DNA from: Nostocoides jenkinsii Ben 74
Lineage (GTDB): Bacteria; Actinomycetota; Actinomycetes; Actinomycetales; Dermatophilaceae
Length of the DNA: 64,000 nucleotides
NCBI RefSeq assembly: GCF_001046875.1
Contig: NZ_HF571038.1
Location: 816,214 to 880,213 of the forward strand
Direction of reading: 5' to 3'
How positions within the stretch are numbered: position 1 is the first letter of the stretch; every line of letters begins with the position of its first letter. A model generated the notes under the pieces. The model did no database searches. It had not been told where the DNA came from and was given only the letters and a program-made list of their open reading frames with translations. Positions 17,523 through 25,986 of this stretch are shown here, in pieces. The position numbers and the translations under genes are program-made.

Positions 17523-17821
17523 TGCGTCCGATCCATGTGGTTCGGCTTGACAAAGCCCGCCCAGCGCTGATTTTGACGCGCTCCAGCGCAATCCCCTACC
17601 TCACCCACGTGACAGTCGCGCCCATCACCAGCACAATTCGCGGCATCGTCAGTGAGGTGCCACTCAGTGAGCGCAACGGACTCGATCATGACTCTGTGGC
17701 AAGCCTCGACAACGTCACGACGGTGCCCGTCTCGGCGATAGGTCGGTTAATCGGCTTCCTCGAACCCGAGGACGAGAAGACGCTGACCGCCGTGATCGAG
17801 CGCAGCTTCGACTTGCACTGA
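17522..17821 (+). CDS. MazF/PemK-like endoribonuclease toxin
   Basis: 99 residues starting at the ATG within TGATG. MazF-type landmarks are visible: RPALILTRS near residue 13, THVTVAPITSTIRG near 28-41 and VPLSERNGLDHDSVASLDNV near 46-65. Toxins of this family cleave mRNA at short sites and are neutralised by the adjacent antitoxin. The N-terminal Arg of the classical GDI/GEVW start is replaced by MRPIHVVRL, a shorter beginning seen in some actinobacterial members. It lies between cdd and deoA on the opposite strand. Confidence 0.83.
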   Translation: MRPIHVVRLDKARPALILTRSSAIPYLTHVTVAPITSTIRGIVSEVPLSERNGLDHDSVASLDNVTTVPVSAIGRLIGFLEPEDEKTLTAVIERSFDLH

Positions 17822-17848
17822 AGCGTCGACCTGCACTGGCCCGAGGGG

Positions 17849-18301
17849 TCAGCGCTCGGCCAGGCGCTCCAGCTCGGCCGGGCCGAAGGCCTGCGGCAGC
17901 ATCTCGCGCATGCTGCGCACGCCCTCGGGAGTCATCAGGAGACAATCGGGGCCGCCGTTCTCCCACAGGAGTTGGCGGCACCGGCCACACGGCATCAGCG
18001 CCTGACCGTCGCGGCCGACGCAATAGACCGCCGCAAACTGCCCGCCGCCACCCATGTGCAACGCCGAGACCAGGCCGCACTCCGCGCACAGCGCCACGCC
18101 GTAGGCCGCGTTCTCGACGTTGCATCTCGAGAACACCCGCCCGTCGGTCGTGATGCCGGCAACGCCTACCGGGAACTTGGAGTATGGGCAGTAGGCCCGC
18201 GCCGCCGCGTCGACGGCGGCGACGCGCAACCCCTCCCAGTCAATCGGGGTGCCCACGACGTCGTCGCCGTCACCACTGCCGCTACCCCCGCGGGACGTCA
18301 C
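17849..18301 (-). CDS. cdd: Cytidine deaminase
   Basis: 150 residues. Zinc-site motifs are SRCNVENAAYG near 57, CAEC (the Glu is the proton shuttle) near 70 and MPCGRCRQLLWE near 104-115. It deaminates (deoxy)cytidine to (deoxy)uridine. Its start abuts the stop of the upstream ABC permease gene, so it is the last gene of the bmp-nup transporter operon. The C-terminus (PAELERLAER) is of normal length. Confidence 0.95.
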   Translation of the reverse strand: MTSRGGSGSGDGDDVVGTPIDWEGLRVAAVDAAARAYCPYSKFPVGVAGITTDGRVFSRCNVENAAYGVALCAECGLVSALHMGGGGQFAAVYCVGRDGQALMPCGRCRQLLWENGGPDCLLMTPEGVRSMREMLPQAFGPAELERLAER

Positions 18302-19567
18302 CTAGTGGCCGCCCTTGCGATAGATCTGTCCGTCGGCAGCGGGCATTCGCAGACGTTGCGATGCGAAGGCGAGTACCAACAGCGTTGCCACGTAAGGAGT
18401 CGTGCCCGCCAGCTCGCCCGGCACCTGATCCACGGCGAAGAACCACCACGCGACCAGCAGGCCGACGACGATGGCGACCCCGCCTTGAATGGCCCGCTGC
18501 TTGCGCACGATCTGCCAGATGCCCACGAGAACCAGGGCCACGGCGATCGCCAACAGCAGGGCGTGCACGCTGTCACCACCGCGCAGCCGAATGGCGTCGG
18601 TGTAGCCGAACAAGGCCGAGCCCGCCAGGAGCCCGCCGGGGCGCCAGTTGCCGAAGATCATCGCCGCGAGACCGATATAGCCTCGTCCACCCGTTTGACC
18701 GTCGCGATAGACGTTGGAGGCGACCAGCGTCAGGAACGCGCCACCGAGGCCGGCCAGGGCGCCCGAGGCCAGAACCGCGAGGAACTTGTAGCGATAGACG
18801 TTGACGCCAAGGCTCTCGGCCGCCGACGGGGACTCGCCCACCGACCGGAGGCGCAGGCCGAAGGCGGTGCGCCACAGAATCCACCAGGTTGCCACGAACA
18901 ACGCGATCGCGATCAGCGTCAGCGCCGAGACATCCGTGACGAGCGCGCGCAGGACCGCCGCGAAGTCGGAAACGAAGAACCAATGTTTGCGCTCGATCGT
19001 GCCCAAGCCGTCCGAGAGTCCCGGGACGGTGATCGACGGGATCTTCTTCAGCGGCGGGGACTGGGTGGGCCCACCGCCGGGCAGCCCGTTGAAGAAGCGG
19101 GACGCGAGGTATTTCGCGATGCCGACGCCGATGATGTTCAGCGCCACACCGGAGACGATGTGGTCGACGCCGAAGACCACGGTGGCGAGTGCGTGAATGA
19201 AGCCACCGAGCAAACCGCCGATGATGCCGCCGATCAGGCCCGCCCACGGGCCCCAGTGATAGGCGAAGAAGGCGGCGAACCAGGTGCCGAGGATCATCAT
19301 GCCTTCGAGACCGATGTTGACCACGCCGGCCCGCTCCGACCACAAACCGCCGAGACCGGCCAGGGCAATCGGCACGGCAAGACCGAAGGTCGCCGCTAGG
19401 GCGCCGGACGACGCGATGTCGTTGGCCCCGGTGACCACCCGCAGCACTGCGAAGATGAAGACCGCGCCGAAGACCAGCAGCGCCCACGTCGCCGGGGTGA
19501 AGCCGCGCCGCTTGGACTCGGCGCTGTCGAGGACCTGCTCGGTCCCCGTCGTCAAACCCGTGCTCAT
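18302..19567 (-). CDS. Nucleoside ABC transporter permease 2 (NupQ-like)
   Basis: 421 residues with about 10 hydrophobic segments. LGLEGMMILGTWFA near residue 93 is the conserved permease segment of the BMP-associated branched-chain/ribose transporter family. The start overlaps the preceding permease gene by 4 bases. It forms the membrane channel with the product of 19564-20676. A charged, polar segment near residues 180-210 is a probable loop. Contiguity with cdd supports nucleoside import. Confidence 0.88.
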   Translation of the reverse strand: MSTGLTTGTEQVLDSAESKRRGFTPATWALLVFGAVFIFAVLRVVTGANDIASSGALAATFGLAVPIALAGLGGLWSERAGVVNIGLEGMMILGTWFAAFFAYHWGPWAGLIGGIIGGLLGGFIHALATVVFGVDHIVSGVALNIIGVGIAKYLASRFFNGLPGGGPTQSPPLKKIPSITVPGLSDGLGTIERKHWFFVSDFAAVLRALVTDVSALTLIAIALFVATWWILWRTAFGLRLRSVGESPSAAESLGVNVYRYKFLAVLASGALAGLGGAFLTLVASNVYRDGQTGGRGYIGLAAMIFGNWRPGGLLAGSALFGYTDAIRLRGGDSVHALLLAIAVALVLVGIWQIVRKQRAIQGGVAIVVGLLVAWWFFAVDQVPGELAGTTPYVATLLVLAFASQRLRMPAADGQIYRKGGH

Positions 19568-20676
19568 GCCTGCGCTCCTTCCGGAGTCCGGACGGCTCGC
19601 TGGGCGGCCAACTCCTTGGCGACCTTGGACTGTTCGAGCCGGATGTCGGCCCGGCGCACCAGTTCATAGGCGATGACGATGGCAAACAGGATGATGCCCT
19701 GAATGATGTTGACGAGTTCGGGTGCGACTCCGGCCCGGATCTGGAGGGCATTGCTCTGCGTGTCGAGGTAGGACCACAGCAGCGCCGCCAGAGCGATGCC
19801 GACGGGGTGGTTGCGCCCGAGAAGGGCGATGCCGATGCCGGCGAACCCGAGCCCGGCCTGGAAGGTCGTTCCGTAGGAATGGTCCAGGCCGAACAGCAGC
19901 GGCATACCGACGAGCCCGGCGAGCGCCCCGGAGGCGATCATCGAGGTCATCACCATCCGCGGCACCTTGACGCCGCTGGCGACCGCAGCGGTCTCGGAGC
20001 GCCCCGTCGCGCGCAGGTCGAAGCCGAATCGCGTCTTGCCAAGAATGAACCAATAGAGGAAGCCGACGATGATCGCCAGAATCAGCAGCGTGTAAATCCG
20101 GTTGTTCGCCCCCGGAATCAGCTTGAAGCCCTCGAGTTGCGAGGACTCGGGGATCTCCTGGGTGTTGGTCGCGTTGGAACCCTTAACCTTCACTGCGACC
20201 TTGTTCAGCAGCCAGGCGACGACGCCGGTGGCGATGGCGTTGAGCATGATGGTCGAGATGACCTCGGAGACACCACGCTTCACCTTCAGGTATGCCGCGA
20301 TGCTCGCCCAGAGACCGCCCGCCAGCATCGCGATCAGGATGGCGACGATGATGTTGAGGAAGCCCGGGAGCCAACCCTGACCCGCGAAGATCGCCGCGGC
20401 GAAGGCCGCGACCCGGTACTGCCCGTCGACCCCGATATTGAAGAGGTTCATCCGGAAGCCGACTGCGACCGCGATGGCCGAGAGATAAAGGACGATCGCG
20501 CCGTTGACGATATTGGTGATCTGGCGCGGCTTGGGGGCGGACAACATCGTGATCCACACGTCGCGCACGGGGTCGCCCAGCGCGAACAGAACGAGCGAGG
20601 TGAGGACCACCGCGATCAGCAGCGCCAGAACCGGCGCCGCCAGCGTCATCAGGGCCCGCTTGGGATCGAGTTTCAT
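19564..20676 (-). CDS. Nucleoside ABC transporter permease 1 (NupP-like)
   Basis: 370 residues, about 9-10 membrane helices. MNLFNIGVDGQYRVAAF near residue 75 is the family-typical GVDGQ segment, and VMTSMIASGALAGLVGMP near 235 carries the coupling region for the ATPase. The start overlaps the ATPase gene by 4 bases and the stop overlaps the second permease by 4 bases, which shows tight translational coupling. The C-terminal tail is cytoplasmic and charged. Confidence 0.88.
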   Translation of the reverse strand: MKLDPKRALMTLAAPVLALLIAVVLTSLVLFALGDPVRDVWITMLSAPKPRQITNIVNGAIVLYLSAIAVAVGFRMNLFNIGVDGQYRVAAFAAAIFAGQGWLPGFLNIIVAILIAMLAGGLWASIAAYLKVKRGVSEVISTIMLNAIATGVVAWLLNKVAVKVKGSNATNTQEIPESSQLEGFKLIPGANNRIYTLLILAIIVGFLYWFILGKTRFGFDLRATGRSETAAVASGVKVPRMVMTSMIASGALAGLVGMPLLFGLDHSYGTTFQAGLGFAGIGIALLGRNHPVGIALAALLWSYLDTQSNALQIRAGVAPELVNIIQGIILFAIVIAYELVRRADIRLEQSKVAKELAAQRAVRTPEGAQA

Positions 20677-22196
20677 CGGGCTGCTCCGGTCGTGTCCGAG
20701 GGGTGCTCGTCGTGCGATCCGTCGGCACCGGTCATCGCCGCGCCGAGGTCTTGGCTGGTCACATGGTCTGGGTCGAACTCACCGGTGAGTCGTCCGCGGA
20801 GAATGACCTTGATGGTGTCGGACAAGCCGATCAACTCCTCAAGGTCGGCGCTGATGAGCAGGACCCCCAGGCCCTCGTGGCGCGCCTTGCGGATGAGGTC
20901 CCAGATGGACGACTGGGCGCCGACATCCACGCCTCGGGTGGGGTGTGAGGCGACGAGCACCTTTGGGTTGTGGCTCATCTCGCGCCCGACGATGAGTTTT
21001 TGCTGGTTCCCGCCGGACAGTGAGCCGGCCGTGACGAAGATCGAGGGGGTGCGCACGTCATACTCCTTGACGATGCGCTCGGTGTCGGCCTTGGCCGCCT
21101 TCGCGTCGATCAACTGACCCTTGACATTGGGGGCCTCAGTTTGGTGTCCGAGGATCCGGTTCTCCCACAGCGGGGCTTCGAGCAGCAACCCGTGGCGATG
21201 GCGGTCCTCGGGGATATAGCCGACACCGGCCTCGCGGATCTCGCGCACGCCCCAGTCGGAGATGTCGGTGTCGCCAAGGAAGACCCTGCCGGCGGTCGGC
21301 TCGCGCATCCCCATGATGACCTCGACCAATTCGGCCTGACCATTGCCTTCGACGCCAGCGATGCCGACCACTTCGCCGGCGTGGATGTCGAGGTCGACGT
21401 CGGTCAGCAGATTGCGTCCCTCGCCCCCGGCCAAGGTGATGTCGGTCAGGCGCATGACGATGCGGTCGGTGACGGTGGACTCGGCCGTCTCCGGCGTCGG
21501 CAACTCCGAGCCCACCATGAGCTCGGCCAACTGCCGTGCGTTGACCGTCTTGGGGTCGACCGTCGCCACCGTCGTGCCGCGGCGGATCACCGTGATGTCG
21601 TCGGCGACGGAGAGAACCTCATCCAGCTTGTGCGAGATGAAGAGCACCGTGAGGCCCTCGGCCTTGAGCTCGCGCAGGTTGCCGAACAACTCCTCGACTT
21701 CCTGCGGGACCAGCACGGCCGTCGGCTCGTCGAGGATGAGGATCCGGGCACCGCGATAGAGCACCTTGAGGATCTCGACGCGCTGGCGGTCACCAACGCC
21801 GAGGTCCGCGACCAGGTCGTCCGGATTGACGCGAAGGCCATATTCCTTCGAGATGCGCTTGATCTCGGTGCGGGCGGCGCCGCCGATGCCGTGGAGCTTC
21901 TCGGCCCCGAGCACGACATTCTCCAAGACGGTGAGGTTGTCGGCGAGCATGAAGTGCTGGAACACCATTCCGATGCCGACCTTGATCGCGTCGGCCGGGG
22001 AGTGGAGGTCGACCCGGTTGCCCTCGATGGTGATGGTGCCCTCGTCGGGGCGCTGCACGCCATACAGGATCTTCATCAAGGTGGACTTGCCGGCGCCGTT
22101 CTCACCGCACAACGCATGCACGGTCCCTCGACGGACTTTGAACGCGATGTCCTTGTTGGCGACAACACCAGGGAAGCGCTTGGTGATGCCCGCCAA
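20673..22196 (-). CDS. Nucleoside ABC transporter ATPase with two ABC domains (NupO-like)
   Basis: 507 residues from the TTG at 22196. There are two ATPase domains in tandem. The first has Walker A GENGAGKST near 33; the second has the ABC signature LSGGNQQKLIVGRE near 395. The first domain carries a degenerate signature (VGDRQRVEILK), as is usual in this family. The TTG start has no ribosome site. In frame upstream there is no ATG, GTG or TTG, but an ATC at 22236-22238 sits 8 bases after a perfect AGGAG and would give 521 residues with a natural-looking N-terminus, so the true start may be AUC. Confidence 0.88.
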   Translation of the reverse strand: MAGITKRFPGVVANKDIAFKVRRGTVHALCGENGAGKSTLMKILYGVQRPDEGTITIEGNRVDLHSPADAIKVGIGMVFQHFMLADNLTVLENVVLGAEKLHGIGGAARTEIKRISKEYGLRVNPDDLVADLGVGDRQRVEILKVLYRGARILILDEPTAVLVPQEVEELFGNLRELKAEGLTVLFISHKLDEVLSVADDITVIRRGTTVATVDPKTVNARQLAELMVGSELPTPETAESTVTDRIVMRLTDITLAGGEGRNLLTDVDLDIHAGEVVGIAGVEGNGQAELVEVIMGMREPTAGRVFLGDTDISDWGVREIREAGVGYIPEDRHRHGLLLEAPLWENRILGHQTEAPNVKGQLIDAKAAKADTERIVKEYDVRTPSIFVTAGSLSGGNQQKLIVGREMSHNPKVLVASHPTRGVDVGAQSSIWDLIRKARHEGLGVLLISADLEELIGLSDTIKVILRGRLTGEFDPDHVTSQDLGAAMTGADGSHDEHPSDTTGAAR

Positions 22197-22235
22197 CTCG
22201 ACGGCGAGGGGTGCGGCCTGGGCTGCATCGGCGGT

Positions 22236-22251
22236 GATGGCACACGCTCCT
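22236..22251 (-). promoter_or_regulatory. Ribosome-binding site pointing to an ATC codon upstream of the ATPase
   Basis: On the minus strand AGGAG (22247-22251) is followed after 8 bases by ATC (22236-22238), which is in frame with the nupO-like gene. The annotated alternative, TTG at 22196, lacks any such site. Confidence 0.45.
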
Positions 22252-22287
22252 GGGGTGGATCGGGTCGCGGGAACCCGGCAACGGCGA

Positions 22288-22326
22288 CGGGGCCCGGGGG
22301 AACGCTACCGCGTCCCCCGGGCCCCG
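22288..22326 (-). terminator. Perfect 14-bp GC hairpin between the binding-protein gene and the ATPase gene
   Basis: 22288-22301 pairs perfectly with 22313-22326 around an 11-base loop. It starts about 60 bases after the stop of the BMP lipoprotein gene, with no U run. Such intercistronic hairpins commonly stabilise the upstream mRNA and let the binding protein be made in excess of the transporter; partial termination is the alternative. Confidence 0.7.
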
Positions 22327-22384
22327 CTCGGTAATCGTGAGGTTCAGTTGTTTCCGAGTCGGAGCGACCGAAACCTCAGGGAAA

Positions 22385-23482
22385 TCACATCTCGTCGGGA
22401 ACCTTGATCTCGCCCGAGACGATCTTGGCCTTGTACTCATCGAGCTTGGGCTTGATGTCGTCGATGTGGCCGCCGGTGGTGGCGTAGTCGACGCCGCCCG
22501 CCTTCAGGTCATAGACGATCTTGCCGGACTTCTCCTCGCCGCCCTGGGCAGCCTTGAGGTATTCGTACACGGCGACATCGAGCTTCTTCAGCATCGAGGT
22601 CAAGATGACGTCGCGAACGTCGGGCTCGGCGATCAGCGCCTGGTCCTTGTCGACACCGATCGCCCAGCCCTTGGCCTTCTTGGCGGCGGCAAAGACGCCA
22701 CCACCGGAGCCACCGGCGGCGTGGTAGACGATGTCGGCGCCCTTCTGGAACATGCCGTCGGCCGCGGTCTCACCCTTGGCCGGGTCACCGAAGCCGCTCA
22801 TGTCCGGCGGCTGGGTGAGGTAGGTCGACTCGATCTTGATGTCGGGGTTGACCGCCTTGGCGCCCGCGACGTAGCCCGCTTCGAACTTGTTGATCAGCTG
22901 CACGTTGACGCCACCGACGAAACCGATGTGGCCGGCTTTGCTCTTGAGGGCGGCGGCCGCACCGACGAGGAAGGAACCCTCGTTCTCGGCGAAGGTCAGC
23001 TGCGCGACGTTGTCACCCTTGGAGTCGTCCGAGTCGTCGTCGATGATCGCGAAGTGGACGTCCGGGTTCTCCTTGGCGACCTTGCCGACGGAGCCGGCGT
23101 AGGCGTAGCCCACGGCGATGATGTGCGTGAAGCCCGCGTCGACGAGCTGGTTGAGGCGCTCCTCACGGGCGGCGTCGTTCTCGTCGTTGACCGCGGTGGC
23201 CTCTTGGGGCTTGAAGCCGAACTCGCCGGCGGCCTTGTCGAGGCCGGCTGCGGCGGCGTCGTTGAACGACTGGTCACCGCGGCCACCCACGTCATAGGCT
23301 ATGCCGACCATGAGCTTGGAGTCGCCAGCGGGGGCGGCGGAGGTGGACTCAGAGCTCGACGCGGACGCGGAGCCGGAGCCCGCTGCCGAGGACGAGGACT
23401 CCGTGGACGTGCTGCTGCCACAACCGGCGAGGGCCATGGTGCCGACGGAAAGGGCGGCAGCGACCTTCAGCAATGGACGCAA
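22385..23482 (-). CDS. BMP-family nucleoside-binding lipoprotein
   Basis: 365 residues. The lipobox ALAGC puts the lipidated Cys at residue 21, followed by a long serine-rich linker (to about residue 50). The binding domain begins LMVGIAYDVGGRGDQSFND, a hallmark of the basic membrane protein family, which binds purine and other nucleosides. It is first in the operon with the ATPase, two permeases and cdd, so it is the substrate receptor on the outer face of the membrane. Confidence 0.93.
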   Translation of the reverse strand: MRPLLKVAAALSVGTMALAGCGSSTSTESSSSAAGSGSASASSSESTSAAPAGDSKLMVGIAYDVGGRGDQSFNDAAAAGLDKAAGEFGFKPQEATAVNDENDAAREERLNQLVDAGFTHIIAVGYAYAGSVGKVAKENPDVHFAIIDDDSDDSKGDNVAQLTFAENEGSFLVGAAAALKSKAGHIGFVGGVNVQLINKFEAGYVAGAKAVNPDIKIESTYLTQPPDMSGFGDPAKGETAADGMFQKGADIVYHAAGGSGGGVFAAAKKAKGWAIGVDKDQALIAEPDVRDVILTSMLKKLDVAVYEYLKAAQGGEEKSGKIVYDLKAGGVDYATTGGHIDDIKPKLDEYKAKIVSGEIKVPDEM

Positions 23483-23599
23483 GGTGGTACTCCTTACTCA
23501 GGGTGTTTCGTGACGCCCAACGCGCGCGCCAACCAAGCGGAAGGATAGGTTCCCCGACGGCGAACCTCCCACACCCTTGGCGCGCTCAGGTCGAAACCG

Positions 23600-24817
23600 T
23601 TACGAAGTCGGGACGTCAGCGTCGGCCAGAAAGCGCTCCAGCGCGGTCAGGCCAACCGCGCCCAGGAGCTTGGCGCCGGCCTCGATGGCCCGCTCGTCGA
23701 CGATGTAATCCCCTTGGTGAAGGTCGTAGGTGCGTCCGCCCGCGGTGCGCGTGCCCAGCCGCGCCATCGCGCCGGAGGCGTGATGCAGATACCAGGCGAA
23801 ATCCTCGCCACCCATCGATTGGGCGGTGGGCACAGCCTTGAGACCAACGGTTGCCACGGCCGACCGCAGGTCGCCGATGGCGGCGGCGGTGTTCACGACC
23901 GGGGGGACCCCCTGGACGTGGGTGAGTTCGGCTTGGACCCCGAAGGGAGCCGTCACCTCATCGACGATCCGTTCGAGCAGCGGGGCGAGGCCGCGCCATA
24001 CATCCGAATCGAGGACGCGCAGCGTGCCCTCCGCGAACCCGGTCGACGGGATGACGTTGCCCGCTCGGCCGGCGTGGACCTGTCCCCACACGATCAACGC
24101 GGACGCCCGCGGATCGACGCGGCGCGCGAGCACCGTGGGCAGGTCGGTGACAACCTTGGCGAGCGCGAACGTGAGGTCCTCGGTCAGGTGCGGACGGGAC
24201 GTATGACCGCCGTGCCCCTTGAGATTGACCGTGAGCCGGTCGCAGGCCGCCGTGAGCGCCCCCTCCCGCAGCCCCACCTGACCTACGTCGAGACCGGGGT
24301 CGCAATGCAAGGCGTATGCCGCGTCGACCCCGAGCATTCCTCCCTCGGCGATGATGTCGTCGGCGCCGCCCGGGATGGACTCCTCGGCCGCCTGGAAGAA
24401 GAACCTCACCGCGGTGCCGGTGGCATCGAGGTAGTCGCGCAGATCGCCCAGGGCCAGCGCCGCCCCGAGAAGCGCGGTGGTGTGGACGTCGTGGCCGCAC
24501 GCGTGGCATACGTCCGGGCTGATCGAGGCGAAGTCGAGGCCGGTTCGCTCCCGGACCGGCAGCGCGTCGATGTCGGCCCGCAGGGCCACGCGGAAGCGCG
24601 CATCGGCCGGGCCAAGGTCGGCGATCAGACCGGTGCCCGGCAACCGCCGCACGGGTATGGCCGCCTGCCCCAGTCGGTCCGCCAAGACCGCCGTGGTCCG
24701 CTTTTCCTGGTGGCTCAATTCGGGATGCTGGTGGAGGTCGCGCCGGATGTCGACGAGTTCGGAGCGCCGGGACTCGATGGCATCGCAGAGCCCGGTGAAG
24801 GGAGTAGCAGGGATCAT
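23600..24817 (-). CDS. M20-family amidohydrolase
   Basis: 405 residues. RRDLHQHPELSHQE near residue 25 and the metal-binding HACGHDVHTTALLG near 103 mark the M20D aminoacylase/IAA-amino-acid hydrolase type, along with a dimerisation domain in the middle (GHGGHTSRPH near 195). MGGEDFAWYL near 340 is the last metal ligand region. It probably hydrolyses an N-acyl amino acid; the substrate is not visible. A TAAAAT -10 box lies 9 bases before the ATG. Confidence 0.88.
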   Translation of the reverse strand: MIPATPFTGLCDAIESRRSELVDIRRDLHQHPELSHQEKRTTAVLADRLGQAAIPVRRLPGTGLIADLGPADARFRVALRADIDALPVRERTGLDFASISPDVCHACGHDVHTTALLGAALALGDLRDYLDATGTAVRFFFQAAEESIPGGADDIIAEGGMLGVDAAYALHCDPGLDVGQVGLREGALTAACDRLTVNLKGHGGHTSRPHLTEDLTFALAKVVTDLPTVLARRVDPRASALIVWGQVHAGRAGNVIPSTGFAEGTLRVLDSDVWRGLAPLLERIVDEVTAPFGVQAELTHVQGVPPVVNTAAAIGDLRSAVATVGLKAVPTAQSMGGEDFAWYLHHASGAMARLGTRTAGGRTYDLHQGDYIVDERAIEAGAKLLGAVGLTALERFLADADVPTS

Positions 24818-24842
24818 CGCTTGTCGATTTTACGGCGCATCG

Positions 24843-25925
24843 TCAGGTGAGCTGCCCTCGGCCCGACGCCTTGAGCCGCTCGACGATCGTCTTGACCTCT
24901 TGGGCACGCTCGCGCGTGGTGACCAGGATGGCGTCCGGGGTGTCCACGACGACGATGTCATCGATGCCGAGCAGCGCCACCAGGCGACCGGCTTCCGGCA
25001 CCACGATGCCGGTCGCGTCCAACGCCTCGACCAGGTTGGCGTCGCCCACGACGCTGACGCCGTCCGCCCCCGGAGCGATCATCGCGCCGAGCGAGGAGAA
25101 GTCGCCGATGTCGTCCCAGCCGAAGGACCCGGGCACCACGACGACCTGACCAGCATCGGCCGCCGGCTCGGCGATGGCGTGGTCGATCGCGATCTTCGGA
25201 AGGGTGGGCCAGAGTTCGTCCAGCCGCTGCGGTTCGGCGGCGATGGCCCGCAACGACTCGGTGAAGCGGGGCTGGTACGCCGAGAGCAACTCCAATAGAC
25301 GACTCGCCCGGACGACGAACATGCCTGCGTTCCACCGGAACTCGCCGGTCTGGACGTAGGCCGCCGCCCGCTCCGCATCGGGCTTCTCGACGAACTGACG
25401 CACGTGCAGCGCGGTGGGGTAGCCGGCCAGCGGACGACCGGACTGGATGTAGCCGAATCCGGTGGCCGGGTGGGTCGGCGTGATGCCGATGGTGACGAGA
25501 TACCCATCGGCCGCGGCGCCGATCGCTTCCCCGATGCACTCGCCGAAAGCGGCTTCGCCGGAGATGACGTGGTCGGCGGCGAATGAGCCGATGATCGCGT
25601 CGGGGTCGCGGGCCTCAAGAACCGCGGCGGCGAGGCCGATAGCGGCCATGGAGTCCCGAGCCGATGGCTCGATCAGGACGTTGTCCGGCCGGAGGCCGGG
25701 CAATTGCGCGCGCACGGCGTCGGCATGCGCCGCGCCAGTCACCACTAGGACGCGGTCACCGGCGAGCGGCGCCAGGCGATCGACGGTGTCCTGCAACAGG
25801 GTTCGCCCAGATCCGGTGAGGTCGTGCAGGAACTTCGGGCTGCCCGCTCGGCTCACCGGCCACAGACGGGTCCCGGCCCCACCGGCGGGGATGACGGCAC
25901 AGAAGGATGTGTATGGCGCGGCCAT
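24843..25925 (-). CDS. manC: Mannose-1-phosphate guanylyltransferase
   Basis: 360 residues from the ATG at 25925. The nucleotide-binding signature AVIPAGGAGTRLWPVSRAGSPK is near the N-terminus, and FVEKPD and the sugar-binding NAGMFV segments follow near 180-205. It makes GDP-mannose from mannose-1-phosphate and GTP. It lacks the C-terminal isomerase domain of bifunctional enzymes. TACGGT lies 7 bases before the ATG (leaderless), which excludes the longer frame to 26153. Confidence 0.9.
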   Translation of the reverse strand: MAAPYTSFCAVIPAGGAGTRLWPVSRAGSPKFLHDLTGSGRTLLQDTVDRLAPLAGDRVLVVTGAAHADAVRAQLPGLRPDNVLIEPSARDSMAAIGLAAAVLEARDPDAIIGSFAADHVISGEAAFGECIGEAIGAAADGYLVTIGITPTHPATGFGYIQSGRPLAGYPTALHVRQFVEKPDAERAAAYVQTGEFRWNAGMFVVRASRLLELLSAYQPRFTESLRAIAAEPQRLDELWPTLPKIAIDHAIAEPAADAGQVVVVPGSFGWDDIGDFSSLGAMIAPGADGVSVVGDANLVEALDATGIVVPEAGRLVALLGIDDIVVVDTPDAILVTTRERAQEVKTIVERLKASGRGQLT

Positions 25926-25986
25926 GCCCGGCACCGTATCCCGCCGGACACGGGAGGAGCCACCCGGTCCGGGGCGCGAGCCCGGG

